From: Pratylenchus scribneri | Lineage: Eukaryota; Nematoda; Chromadorea; Rhabditida; Pratylenchidae | Direction: 5' to 3' | Assembly: GCA_030063045.1 (NCBI GenBank) | Contig: JAQSEB010000059.1 | Coordinates: forward strand, 5,084,001-5,148,000 | Length of the DNA stretch: 64,000 nucleotides | In this document: positions 22,227 to 34,569 of the stretch, piece after piece | How positions within the stretch are numbered: the stretch's first letter is position 1 | How the letters are laid out: each line of letters starts with the position of its first letter | The notes under the pieces: model-generated | Database searches by the model: none | What the model saw: the letters and a program-made list of their open reading frames with translations, nothing else | Told to the model about the DNA's origin: nothing | Program-made: the position numbers and the translations under genes

Positions 22227-23015
22227 TAGATTAAATAAAATCAATTTGATTGCTAAAAATAAACAATTTTTTAAAAAGTTTTAATTTGAAGTATTAAATT
22301 TCAAAGTCTTGCCATTATAAATTTTATTTTAAAAAGGTTTGAAATTAGGTTTCAAGCTAAACGGTTCACGCACAGCCACGATGCCCGATCAGAGCTCAGA
22401 GCATCAGCGATCGCGTCATTGATTGATGATTTAATAAATTCAAACGATAAAATGGCGCTAAATATTAATACATTTTGCCAAATAAATGATTTTATATCCA
22501 ATTTTTAATACAGTAGTGCTAGCGCTAGCCTAGCGCCTAGCGCTTTTTAACCCAACCCAAGAAAAGCTGAAACTGAAATATTTTGGCCCCCAAACCGGTT
22601 TTATCAATTTAAATGATCAAACCAAAAAAGACACGCAAGTATGAATGGCCGAAAATCGATGTAAAAATAATGATAATGTTAAAATATAATTGGATTTTGG
22701 GTTGGGTAGGTAAAAGAATGGAATAATAGAAAAGAAACGAAAATTCCTCGACCTAATTTCTCCTTTTATTAATAGTCATAATTCATAAATCATTCATTCA
22801 TTTGCTTTGCATCATTTCCATATCGATTGTAATTAAAATAAAGGTTTGATTGAGAATGAACATTAATAAATAATAAAAGTCCCGTCCCGTTTAATGTTTA
22901 TTACATTGTTTAACTCTTTTTTAATAAATAAATTCATTTTATAATTTTCAGAATATCAAATTGAAATATCTTAAAGAATTTTTTGTTGACTTCCATCTCT
23001 AATCTAATAATAAAT
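22227..23015. promoter_or_regulatory. Divergent intergenic region with GCTAGC palindrome cluster
   Basis: Separates divergently transcribed MCMBP and MTAP. At 22515-22546 lies a dense cluster of CTAGCG/AGCGCT motifs, including a perfect 12-base palindrome GCTAGCGCTAGC at 22518-22529. Near 22400-22415 are the palindromes GAGCTC and GCGATCGC. These GC-rich islands stand out from an AT-rich background. A regulatory role is inference. Confidence 0.35.
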
Positions 23016-24229
23016 ATGGTAATCACAAGTCCAGGCTTTAAGGTAATTTCTGATTTTAATATTCGAAATAATTTTTTTTTGTTAAGATTGGCATAATTGG
23101 CGGAACGGGCCTTGAGGATCCTGACGTAATGTAAGATTATTTGTTTCAAATAAAACTTATAAAATTATTTTTAAAAGGAAACGGACAATTGAACGCCAAA
23201 TTGACACGCCATTTGGTAAACCATCCGATGCCTTGATCGAAGGTGATATTGAAGGGATTCCATGCGTTCTTCTATCCAGGTTGTTCATCTTATTTATTAT
23301 TCACAAATAAAACTCATTAAAGACATGGCCGTCTTCATCATATTTCGCCAACAAACATCAACTATCGAGCAAATATTTGGGCAATGAAAAAAGCCGGAGT
23401 TGGTTTGATTATTGCCTGCAATGCCTGCGGTTCACTTCAAGAGGAATTAGCCCCAGGGCACATTGTTGTGCTCGACTCATTCATTGACCGGTAAATTATG
23501 TTTTATAAATTCTAACACAACCAATTTAGAACCACAAAACGAATCCAAACATTCTACGATGGAGAGGAGGGGCACCCGGAAGGAATATGTCACATGCCAA
23601 TGCATCCAACATTCAACGAGAAATTGCGACAGGTAATTTAAAAATCCTCCAAAATATTAAAATCATTTTTTCAGCTTGTCATCACCAAAACATCAGCATT
23701 GGGATATCCTCACAAAGCCGGAGGGACAATGGTCGTCATCGAGGGACCACGTTTCTCAACACGTGCCGAAAGTGAATTATACCGTAAATGGAATTGCGAT
23801 GTTGTGGGAATGACAATTTGCCCGGAAGCGGTGTTGGCCAAGGAATTGGGCATTCCGTATATCTCTGTCGCCGTTGTGACTGACTGTAAGAAATAACGAA
23901 AAAAGACCGTATTTAATTATTTCTTCAGATGATTGCTGGAAGGATACAGTCGAAGGGGTTCGTTCCTAATAAATTTTGAATTTATTTTTTCAGGTGAGCA
24001 TCGATATGGTTGCTGAATCGATGCATAAGAATGCACTGAAAATGAAGAATTTACTCATTGAGTCGGTGAAAGCAATCGGCGAACACAAAGAGGAATTCGT
24101 TGAGGAAGGGAAAAAAGCTAAGGTATTTTCGAAGTTTTATAATTTAAAATGTTTTATTTTTTAAAGGCATTGGCAACTTCATCCGTAATGGACGGCGGAA
24201 AGAAATTGGACTTCGAGCATTTGAACTAA
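23016..24229 (+). CDS. S-methyl-5'-thioadenosine phosphorylase (MTAP)
   Basis: Phosphorolysis of methylthioadenosine to adenine and methylthioribose-1-phosphate, in the methionine salvage pathway (cytosol). The first exon is only nine codons (MVITSPGFK, 23016-23042), spliced to IGIIGGTG (phosphate-binding loop). Then come [104 protein letters not shown] and TDYDCW. The TDYDCW motif has Asp where purine nucleoside phosphorylases have Asn, which supports MTAP rather than PNP. The stop is at 24227-24229. Length (about 280 residues) is normal. It is convergent with the TMEM60-like gene, 170 bp apart. Confidence 0.93.
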
Positions 24230-24400
24230 TTGAATGTGGAAAAGAAGATGACCGATTAAAATAGGAGGAGCGGAGGATATTAAATAAAATATGACCTAAT
24301 TTTAATCCATTTCCCAAATGAATTGTTTGTTGTAAAATCAAATAATTTTGACTCAATTACAAATATTGTTTATCCAAATAAAATTAATATAAATGAAATT

Positions 24401-24884
24401 TTACAATTTTGAGAGATTTGCAATAATTAATGTTAAACAAATCCAAAGAGGAATCATCAAAACAATTAGGTCAAATATTCGATGTTTTATTTGGATGAAG
24501 AGAAGAATCTCGAATGCAAGTTTGAACAGAACTGGTGCTGAAAAATAGGATTTAAAATTTGAGTAATGTTTTATTATTGCTTACTTGCTGCCAAAATTGT
24601 TTGATTTGGGCTGAGTTTTGGCATATCGGCCACAAGTGAATTTTCTTCCGTCCGATTTGGGCCAATACTCGAAAAATGACGGATACATCGAAGAATAAGG
24701 AAAACCAGCGTCACCAAATCAGTCAGCCATAAAAACGTGAAAAATACCAGTGGTTCAAAGCCGATGTCCTAAAAAGATTTATTATTTAAAAAAAAATTTA
24801 TAAAATTACCAAATAAAGTGCAAGAAAAGCCAATGAAAGAAATTGTAAAAACCAGGCCAACAATGCCCGTTGCCCAAGAGCCAT
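24401..24884 (-). CDS. TMEM60-like four-helix membrane protein
   Basis: A small polytopic membrane protein in three exons: MALGQRALLAWFLQFLSLAF (start 24884), DIGFEPLVFFTFLWLTDLVT and VLFKLAFEILLFIQIK, then the last helix (VLMIPLWICLTLIIANL), ending at 24401. The N-terminal (M)xLxQRxLLxW pattern, the central W-x-x-D and the LLKLAF/IPLW ends resemble vertebrate TMEM60 and the wider TMEM185/TMEM60 group. Function is unknown. Joining the last exon as AA|TP keeps the hydrophobic frame; the alternative frame gives a short polar tail and is less likely. It starts 360 bp downstream of the insulin receptor substrate gene on the same strand. Confidence 0.72.
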
Positions 24885-25244
24885 TTAAATTTTATATTTA
24901 AAGTTCATCATCTTAAAAAATATCAGTTTTTCTGTTTCATCAATTAATTAAGATATTAAATTATTGATAATCAACAAATTGATTAAAATAATATTTTATT
25001 CAAATAAAAAATTTATCGCCTACTTGATATTTGAACAACATTTTTGATACAATATTATTGGATGGAAAAAGCAATGATAGAATGGAATTGGATAGAGTAC
25101 TAATAGAATTATGATTAAGATCAAATAATAAATAACAATATCTAATGTATATTTGGGTATTATCAAAGATATGATGGTTGGAAAGGAAACACCGGTTATA
25201 AATAAAATATTTTAAATAAATTGATTAATAAAATATTGAACATT
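24885..25244. other. Intergenic, no gene seen
   Basis: About 360 bp of very AT-rich DNA between two minus-strand genes. The spacing would allow either an independent promoter or an operon-type junction. No coding signal. Confidence 0.5.
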
Positions 25245-28200
25245 TTATTTTCCATCTAACTTTAATTCTTGTTCTGTTGAAATTAATGCATAATCACATT
25301 CTTGTTCTTGTTTCTTTTTCTTCTCCATATTATTTCGTTTCCATTCTTTTTGTGATACGGTGGCAAGATTTGGACATGTGAATTTGCGTGATGAATTTTC
25401 TGCCAAATCTGTTGCTATTGACATTCGTTCTCGTTGAGAGAATGTTGCCATTGATGTTTTTCGCCGCGTTGTTGGCGATGAACTTTGCTGCTTATTATTT
25501 TGTTGTTGGCATTGTTCTACTGGAAAATATGATTTTGCCGGTGTGCATTGAATTTGGGCCGAGAATTTTCTTCTCGGTTGATGAGGTGATTGGCTGGGGC
25601 TGCGACTGCTTTTGGAAGAAATTGACAGCCGTGTTTGGGTTCGTTCGTCGGGAATTGGTTGAGAAGTGGATGAGGATGATTGACTTTTATCATTTAAAAT
25701 TAATGGTGAATAATCATCCAGAAAATTGTCCCCATTTTTTGTATCCAATTGTGACATATTTTCCCGAGTTGTCTTAAAAGTATTCTAATTTATTTTAAAT
25801 TAATTAATAATAATAATTAACCATTTTTGTATTGCGCCGTTTCCCTTCTCCATCGGAAGAATGTGAAGAACATGGCGAAGAAGATTCCAAAATTGTACCA
25901 ATTGAACGGACATTGAGTTGTTGGTGTTGAACTTTTGGTGTACTCAATAAAATATAATCGTCCTCATCTTCCGCGATTATTGGTTCTTTTGAGTGTTTTG
26001 TTCCACCGGATGATTCATTTGGATTTGCGGTGGATCGAGAGGAAGAAGAAGAAATGCCACTACTTGTTGATTGGCTTGATGGAAGTGGCGAATTGGTTAT
26101 TGAAGAAGTTATTCTTGGCGGTGACCGTTTTTGATGATGTGTTGTTTTTTTGTCCCTCACTTTCAGTCGAAGTGTGGAAGTATCGCAGGTGGAACGTCGA
26201 TTTGGGTGGAGGAGGAGTTGGTCCGGACTGGATTGTATTCTCGCTGTGGTGGTGGATTCCATTGATTGTGGTTGGATTTGTTGTTGATTTTGGGACATTT
26301 CAGGAATACTTCGTTTCCGCTTCATTTGTTGACCAACATTAGGGCCATGAAAATGTGACAAATTGTCAAGGGCAGAACGAATGCCCAATGGAATTTGTTT
26401 GCCAAGGGATGAATTGCGAGAATTCATCGAAGGCAATGAATCCATTGAGGGTGACTCATCGCGGTCTAAAAATAACAGTAATTCATATTATTTATTATTG
26501 TCTATACCAAAATCAATTTCGATATGATCTTCCATTGATTGAGGATAGCAACTGCTTGAACCATAACTGCCCATCGATTTTGCCCCATATGTATTCCGTC
26601 GTGAATCGTCACCATCCAATGAGGTGCCCAATTCATCATCTTGTTGTTGCCGCTTCTTCTGTTGTACGGCAATTGCCGTGGATAATTTCCTCAAGGATGG
26701 TTTCACCCTTAAATATTATTTATTTTTATAAAGTAATAAACACGTTTTTAACCATGTTTTACTGCCAACTGAATATGCTCTTTTGCGTACTTCCGCATTC
26801 ATCAATTCATCCATAGTATTTTCTTCTTCTTCTCCCTTCTTCGTATTTTGTTGTTTTTCTTGTTTATTTTGTTCATCATTTTTACCTCCCAAATTTTCAA
26901 TTATTTCTTTGCTCATCATATTTTTCACAGTTTGGCCAAGAATTGTTTTCTTCAAATAATTTGGTGGTGAATTGCTGTTCGCACACGGATGCAATAATTG
27001 TTGAGAAGGCATCAATGATGTCGATGGAATTCGTTCAATTTCTGAACTGCCTGCCTTTGAATTGGAAGCCGATGAACCGCCGATATTCACTGGTCTAGAA
27101 CCTAGTGAATATGCACGTGGAGCATTTGCGGCCGTAGATTGAATTTCGGATCGATTTGTATTGCTTGAATTTGGCGTCCAACAACTTTCGGAGCTGTTCG
27201 AAATGTAGGATTGAACTTCTTGGAGGGCAAAAACTGGTTCAGCCGAAGAAGGTTTTGGAATGTTTGCATTTTCCGTTTGATTTTGATTGTCCATATTCAT
27301 TTCAATATAATCACCCGGAAATGTTGTTTGATAATTTCGTTTATTTGTAGAAGGATGATCATGGTGGGGATCAGGGCTTGAAATGCCGCCAATTGCACTG
27401 CTTGTTGAAAATTCTGTAGAAAATATTCAAATTTTTAATGCAGAAAAAAGTTAGGTTTACGTCTCATTGTTGTTGGTGCACCAGCCGTGAAGCTGCCACT
27501 ATTCTTGCGTGATTCTTCACGTGTCAACGCGTATGCCGACATTCGACTTCCAATACTTCCCAGTTTCAATGAATGTCCACCACCAAATTGATTCTTTTCG
27601 TCCGCATCATATGTCATATAATCTTCGGCACAATCATAGCTGGGTTGGGTGGAAAATGAGGCGGATGATTGTTGCAATGCCGATTTTTGACTAATAGATT
27701 GTTGTTGATTGTTTTGTGCTGTTTTTGTATTTGTAATGCTATTTCTTCTATTCAATCGAAGACCCAAAACAGAATTTACGATTGAATTCCGGGCGGATTG
27801 ATTTGAAGTAGTCGTTAAATTCAATAAAGAATTGTTTTGACTCCCTAAAGAATATTTTGAATTAGAATCAACATATTTGATTTTACCAGTTTTTCCATCT
27901 AATTCGAAAAATTTTCCGATGGATTGAGCCGATGGCGAACATGGCGCCGTTAATTGGTCCATTTTAACATCTGCTGATGTCGTTGTTTGTTTCCCCGTAC
28001 TTCCTGTTGACATTTTTGAGCTAATTCTCGAAGCCAACATATTAACCAGTGAACTTTTCTTGCTTGAATTTGGCTCGCCAGGCAATAATCGTTCTGGGAT
28101 TGATTGCAAACAATTGGCTGAATCCATTCGAACAGATTGATGGCGTGATTCCAATTGACTGATTTATCATTTTTAATATGAATGAGATAATTGTTAAAAT

Positions 28201-29439
28201 ACCTATTCAAGCTTAAATTGCTATTTGTGGCATCATTTTGTTGCGGTTTCGACCGATTCGATTCATCTGCTCTGTTGGAATTTGATGATACTTTTCTTGA
28301 TTCTTGTTGTTCGTTGGTGTTTATTTTCTCACAATTCTCTTTGATTCGTTGCTTTGAGCCAACTTTGTGCATATTTTGTGTTTGTGACCGCTCCCTATGT
28401 GCTCTACTTTTCAGCACACTTGAACTAATTGTGGGCAAATTTATCTTAATTCCATGTGCTCTGCGTCGTTCCGATTCACGTTGATTAATTTCACTAATTC
28501 TTTCATGCATTGATTTTGCTGATGCCCCATTTTCAGTGGCCATCCAAAGTTCTCCACTTCCAATTTCAGAACATCGACCAATGCGAACGAAGAAATAACG
28601 TTCTTGAGTGCCATAATTTGAGATGACGTTAAGCTAAATTATAAAAATTAAAGCATAAAATATGTTTATTTTACCGAAAGATCAACAAAATTGTTTTTGT
28701 CAAATGGTGTATCAACACTTGTGCTTGGTTTACAACCAATTGAAAAAATTAAGAATGAACTTGGACAAATGCAAAGACGGCGATGCCCCAACATTTGCGG
28801 TTTCTTTTCTGCTAAATCTTCTATTTGTGTTTCCATTTGTTTCTTTGCGAAATTTCGACGTAATTTAGGCCTCTTGACAATTTGGATATCCCAAGAAGAC
28901 TAAATTTTTAAATGTATAATTATTTTAAATGAGAATGAGAATTACCTCAAAATATTCTTCCCGGAAAACTGGTCTGAGCAATTTTGTACTGCGACATTCT
29001 CTCGCGCGTTCCAAAATTAAATCAAACCAGGCTTGTAAATCATAATCAGATTCTAATGGCCTTATAAAAAATGTGCTATTCGGATCCATTATTGAAATGC
29101 AATCTTCCTTGATTTGAATAGGTTCATTTTGCATTGAAACATTGAAAACATCGCCCAAATCAACCTGATTTTTTTTTTAATTAGTTGGTTAAATTTATTT
29201 ATACAAACCAAATATTTCGCTGCCTTTTTATTTTTGGCATCTTTTGGACTTTTATGTATTTCAATCAATGTCGGATGTACGATTAAAAAATTGCGCGATT
29301 TTCCTTTCCGCTCCTTCACCGGGTAAATCGAAATATTGGCACTGCTTGATATTGTACCGATTCCGATGCTAGATGCATCAAAGAACGATTTTCGAACAGT
29401 TGAAGCAGTTGGCGAAAGAGTTGGGAATGCGGATGTCAT
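25245..29439 (-). CDS. ist-1: Insulin receptor substrate homologue (PH + IRS-type PTB)
   Basis: A cytoplasmic docking protein of insulin/IGF signalling. The start is ATG at 29439 (MTSAFPTLSPTAS). A degenerate PH-like region (29,300-28,700: YPVKERKGKSRNFLIVHPTL, DYDLQAWFDLILERAREC) is followed by an IRS-type PTB domain (28,634-28,480: VISNYGTQERYFFVRIGRC, then GSGELWMATENGASAKSMHE). The long, low-complexity Ser/Asn/Gln-rich tail (28.2-25.2 kb) holds tyrosine motifs: GDYIEMNMD (a YxxM PI3K-p85-type site near 27,300), EDYMTYDAD, KYSLGS, RAYSLGSR, RAYSVGS, DDYILLST and CDYALIST. About nine exons. At roughly 1,250 residues it is of IRS-like length. The PTB assignment is strong; the PH assignment is weaker. 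It is divergent from LHPP across 486 bp. Confidence 0.85.
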
Positions 29440-29700
29440 CCTTATTATTCTGAATTTTTATTGATTTCTAATTCAATTCATGCATTTAATTTTATTATAG
29501 ACTTGTCTGAAAAAATAAATAAATGTTAAGTTCTAGTAAAAATAAAAAATCTTTTTATAAGTTGTAAAACTATTTCTGGTCATTCTTTTTCGATTTTAAT
29601 ATTGAGCAAGATAAATTTAAAATTGAGAGGAGAGGGAATAAAATTGAAATTACGACGATGATGAAGCCATTTAACACCACATCATTTTTTTTCCTTATTT

Positions 29701-29796
29701 TTAAGCCAGCATTAGCCCAATCCCAATCAACAGAGAAAATCCCAGCGCAACAGCAATAATGCCGTAAGGGATTAATAAATCCATAATCTTATGCAT
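29701..29796 (-). CDS. Possible 31-residue single-helix microprotein
   Basis: An ATG-initiated frame in the divergent promoter between the insulin receptor substrate and LHPP genes. It encodes MHKIMDLLIPYGIIAVALG followed by FSLLIGIGLMLA and a stop. The hydrophobic stretch with internal glycines is a plausible transmembrane helix, and the composition is far from the surrounding A/T strings. I do not recognise the family. An in-frame stop lies upstream of the ATG, so it would be a complete mini-ORF. It could also be chance. Confidence 0.3.
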   Translation of the reverse strand: MHKIMDLLIPYGIIAVALGFSLLIGIGLMLA

Positions 29797-29925
29797 GCCA
29801 CAAACCACATTGGCAAAAAGGGCAAACCAAAAACTTATTTTATTTCTCCAATTTTTTTCTCAAATTTCTACCACTTTCCTTCAATAAAAATTTTAATAAT
29901 TAAACTTAAGGATTTAGATTAGATC

Positions 29926-30947
29926 ATGATTAATGAGAGAGCTGGATTATGGGCATCAACGAAAGGATTTTTGATTGATATTACTGGTGTGCTTTATGAC
30001 AGTGGAGGCGGTGCAATTCCCGGTTCAATTGAAGCTGTTCGCCGGTATTTTATTTTTATTATTTAACATACGAAATATTACGTAAAATTTCTAGGTTGTA
30101 TTCGGAAGATCGGGTTCGATTTGTGAGCAATGAAAGCACGGGAACAAGACAAGGAATTTGCAACAAATTACGCAAACTTGGCTTCGATATGCTCCAACCA
30201 CAACACATTTTCACACCAGCACCAGTGGCCGCAAAATATGTTTTAAAAAATGATCTTAAACCACATTTGCTTGTTCATCCAGGTTTTTTTGAATTAAAAT
30301 CTCACCAATAATTCATTTAAAAATTAAGATGTATTACCCGAGTTCGAAGAATGTCAGAAAGCAAACGAAAATGGGCGTCAATGTGTGGTTTTGGCAGATG
30401 CCGAAAATGATCTCACTTTTGCCAATTTGAACAAAGCCTTTCGAATTTTGTTGAATTCTGAGAAGCCATTATTGATTTCATTGGGCAATGGAAGGTTCTA
30501 TCAGAGAGCGGATGAAGGACCATGTTTGGACACCGGAGGATATGCAGCTTTATTGAAATTTGCATTGGATGGAGGAACACGGGTATGCGAGCACATTATT
30601 GTGGGAAAACCAGAAGAAGAATATTTTATGAGTGCAATCGATGATTTGGGAATGGCCAAGGATCAAGTAAATTTAAACACATATTAAATAAACTTTAAAT
30701 AATTCAAAATAGGTTGTTATGATTGGAGACGACATTGTGGGCGATGTTGGTGGAGCGCAAAAAGCGGGTATTCGAGGAGTGATAGTTCGAACTGGAAAAT
30801 GGAGGTATTACTCTGTTTTTCATAATTAACAATAATTATTAATTTAGGCCAGAATGGGAATCACATCCCACGGTGAAGCCGGATTTGATTGCTGATAATC
30901 TTTTGGCTGCAATTTCAATAATATTGGGTGATCAACAGAAGCAATAA
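29926..30947 (+). CDS. LHPP-type HAD phosphatase (phospholysine phosphohistidine inorganic pyrophosphate phosphatase)
   Basis: A cytosolic haloacid dehalogenase-fold phosphatase. The start is MINERAGLW at 29926. The nucleophile motif is FLIDITGVLYDSGGGAIPG (first Asp nucleophile, second Asp general acid, spaced DxTGVxxD). Then VRFVSNESTGTRQGI (motif II Ser), the C2 cap (KLGFDMLQPQHIFTPAPVAA, CVVLADAENDLTFANLNKAF), HIIVGKPEEEYF (motif III Lys) and VVMIGDDIVGDVGGAQKAGI (motif IV). The end PEWESHPTVKPDLIADNL matches LHPP more closely than HDHD2. About six exons. The stop is 190 bp before the next gene on the same strand. Confidence 0.9.
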
Positions 30948-31136
30948 TATGCCAATTCAATTAATTTAGTCACTATAATTTTATTGTGTTATTGCCATAA
31001 TTGTATAAAATTATTTTAATCATATTTAAACATTGATTTGATACAATTTATTTTCCATATTAATATTAATATCTTTCTTTTTATTTTATCCTGAGTGAAT
31101 TCATTTTTTTTTTAATTTTACAAAATACAATTGATT

Positions 31137-34100
31137 ATGGACGCTTCAAATTCTGAATCACAACCACCAGCAGGGCCAGGAACAGGAGTGGATGGTGGAA
31201 AAACCCCAAAGAAGGGGAAGGATGATGGACCTTCGATTAATGTCACGTAAGATTAAAGAATAGAAAATCTTCAAAAGATTTTTGCTATTTTAGTATGCCA
31301 TCAAAAGAATGGATAGATGATTTATGGGGGCCAATGATGATTGTTGAGGAAGATGAAAATGATGAGCAAAATCAAAATACATCGACAGAGTCAAAGTCAA
31401 GAAGTCGGACACCGCAATTGGCTACAACAATTTCGACGAATACTCGTCCAAAATCCAAATCAAACAAAGCACATGATGTTGTTGTAATTTCGGATGATGA
31501 AGAAGAAAAAGAGAAGAATAATCAAACTGTGAAATCGAATGAAAACATGGAACTTGAGGTTTTATTTATTTTCTTATTTTTTAAGAATTGAAAAAATTCA
31601 GATCATAGAAAATCCAAATAATACTGGAAAAAGAAATGGCCATTTATCTGATGAATTTTCGACAAGAGAAGAAAATATTGACAACGAGAACAAAGCAAAA
31701 CCAAGCGAAATTAGACAAATTGTTTTGACCCGAGCACAAATCAGTCAATTTGCAAAATGCAACAATGCATTATTCAGGAAGGCCGTAATTGGATGCTATG
31801 TTCGTTTCAATGCTCCATCAATTCTTCCAGACAAATCCAAGGATTTACTTTTTGTAAGATTTTAAATGAATTACTTAATTAAAATAAATGAATTAAGCTC
31901 GATCAAATTATTGACATTCTTGAGCCACAAAGTTATCAACATTTTTGGTTCAATCGACGCTTTCGGCTGAAATATTTTGGCGATTTTCAAATTGAACAAA
32001 TCCATGAACTCGCCATCCAAAAGGACACCGAATTGAGAGCTTGGTTTTGTTGTATGGAGGCAAAGGTAAATAAAATTTTATTTAAATAAAATTATTTCTA
32101 ATTTAATTTTAAGGGAATTCCAATTCCAAGCCATGAATTTGTTAAACGAAAGAAATTGGAATTGTTAGCTGCCCAAAAAGAAATTGAGACTAAAAATATT
32201 GCACCAACGCCGACAAAGACAAGAATAACACGGACAGATTTGAGTAAAATAATATAAAAAAATAGTTTTTAATATTTTTATTTTTAATTAGGTAAAATTG
32301 TATTGAATCAGGACACTTTGAGTTCATTGTCCAAATTGCCATTTGAACAATTCAAAAAGGCGGTTGTTGGCAATTTCGTTTGTATTCAAGCACTTCGGAC
32401 TGGAATGGTATTAAAATAATTTATTAATCACCCAAAAAGAAATAATATTTAAGCCGGATGATTGTCAATATCATATTATTCGGGTGGCGGATTGTACTCA
32501 ACGCCGTGAGGAATATAAAGTTGGCAACATTTCCATTGTGAATTATCAATTGGTACTTCCATTCTACGGCAATTATATTATTCCATGGCTTCGAACTAAT
32601 TTCAAGGAAGTGACTGATGCCGGATTTCGACGTTGGATTGACGATATGAAATCATGGGTATGAAGGGGAAAGGGATTTTCATATTTTTAAAACATTTTTA
32701 CAGAATCAACCAATTCCAACGGTGGCGGAAATTAATGAAAAAGCAGCCGAACTTCAAATGGCATTAACCGAGGCGGAATCAATTCCGGATTATGCCCAAA
32801 AGAAGAAGAAACAAAAAGAGGAAGAGGAAAAGCAAAAACGAGCAAATTTGCCGATTAGATTTGCAATCGATTTGGACAAAAATTTGCTGAAGCAACAAAA
32901 TTTGCAAAAATTGGCAATTCTTGCCCAAAAAGATTTTGATCTCTTCGAAAAAACAATGGTCGGAAGTTTTGTTCGCCTCAAAGTTGGGGCCAAACAATTT
33001 CAAGTAATTTTTAAAATTAATAAAAAATTAAAATAAATGATTGAAGGTTGATCGAATTCGGGCGCTGGAATTGGTTGAATTGAAACCGCCAATTCAAAAT
33101 GAGGAAGATGAAATTATTTTTGACGAAAAATGGGAGCCAACATTTGAGGAGAAAGTTTCAATCGAATTAAAATACGGTGGTGGAACATCATTGAAGGAAT
33201 TGATTGGCAATTCAAGCGCATTCAATATTGCCCAAACCGAATTCGATGAATGGCTCCGAAAAATGCATGATGATCCGGTTAGAATTGAAATAAATATTAA
33301 ATTAATATTACTATCAAAATTAAGTTATGCCGTCCAATTCCCACCTATGCTCTCATTGAGAAGAAGGAAGAAGAGAATAATCGAGCATTGGAATTAGCCG
33401 AAAAATTGGCCGCTGAACAGAAGAAGGTAGTCAATAATAAAAACTATGAAATAATTTATTTTTCCTTTAGAGCAATGAATCCACCAACACGACACAATCG
33501 AAGAATAAGTCACGGAATGTTGATGAGGAAGTGCGCATTTTGGGTACATCGAATAATGGTGCCGCATTGTTGCCAAAAATACCCAAAAAGCCTATTAATG
33601 AAGATGGCGGTCGATCGAGAGGAGGAGGACCATCTTATTCACAACCAAATCAATGGAAGCCGCGCAGAGTAAATTTAATTATTAAATTTTAAATATTTAA
33701 CAAATAATTTAAAATAGGAAGTGCGAGAAACACCAGGAATTCGTTCTGGATGGATGAATTCCACCACTTCATCCTCCTCCACTATTGCTCCACTTCGTCA
33801 ACAATGGCAACGACAAACTGGCCAAAATGAATTCAATCGTCCACAAAGATGGACTACGCCACAGCCTTTGTCCCAACGGCTTATTTCAGAACCGAATCAA
33901 ATCAATTTTGTGCGCGAACGAAACCCATGGGTGCCTTCCGGCGAACAGCACCAACAAATTCAAAATTTGGTTAGTTTTTTTGTTGAAATAATTAGTATTT
34001 TGAATAAAATAAATCAGCTGAATTCTCGCCTCTCTCGTTATGATCAACCTTCGGGCCCACCACCGGCTATGGCCATTCCAGGCCAATCGCCGGCAGCATT

Positions 34101-34569
34101 TTTTGGCACTAGTAGGAACAACATTGCCAATTCAGCAAATAATGAACAAATTCAAATGGTATATAAATAATTGAATATAACTTTAGGGTGGATTCATTTA
34201 GGAGTAGCATTTAATAAAAAAATTACATTCAAAAAAATGCAATTAATTTTTGTATTTTTTCAGGAACGTTCCTTGGGCTTCTATCATGATCAATTTGGGC
34301 GAATTGGATCCAATCCGGCGGTTGCCTCCTCCTCAACTGCATTCGCCGCATCCGATGATGCATTGCGCCGTGCCATTCCAAATGATCGACTCCCCCAACT
34401 GATCAATCAACGGGGATTGTCTTCTTCAATGTCTTCTTCATCGGCCGGCTATGCTGCTCATTACAATGCCGCCCCTTCCTATACCCAGCCGACATTTTTC
34501 TCATCTGCCGCTCCAAAACGGGCACGTCAATCATCGCCACAAGCTCCACCGGTTCACCGTATTTTCTGA
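31137..34569 (+). CDS. Protein with three tandem Plus3-like (RTF1-type) domains
   Basis: The start is MDASNSESQPPAGPGTG at 31137. An acidic Ser-rich leader (VVVISDDEEEKEKNN) is followed by three diverged copies of the Plus3 fold. Copy 1 (about 31,700-32,210): IVLTRAQISQFAKCNNALFR, KAVIGCYVRFNAPS, then RFRLKYFGDFQIEQIHEL. Copy 2 (32,290-32,800): IVLNQDTLSSLSKLPFEQFK, KAVVGNFVCIQA, YHIIRVADCTQR, VTDAGFRRWIDDM, PTVAEINEKAAEL. Copy 3 (32,860-33,420): NLQKLAILAQKDFDLFEKTM, VGSFVRLKVG, FDEWLRKMHDDP, IPTYALIEKKEEEN. The C-terminus (33.7-34.57 kb) is disordered and rich in Ser, Gln and Pro. RTF1 is a Paf1-complex elongation factor with one Plus3 domain, so a nuclear, transcription-linked role is likely, but this is not a standard RTF1. 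About ten exons. Confidence 0.75.

Noticed and set aside
23016..24229. Purine nucleoside phosphorylase
   Set aside because: The base-binding motif is TDYDCW with Asp, as in MTAP, where PNP has Asn.
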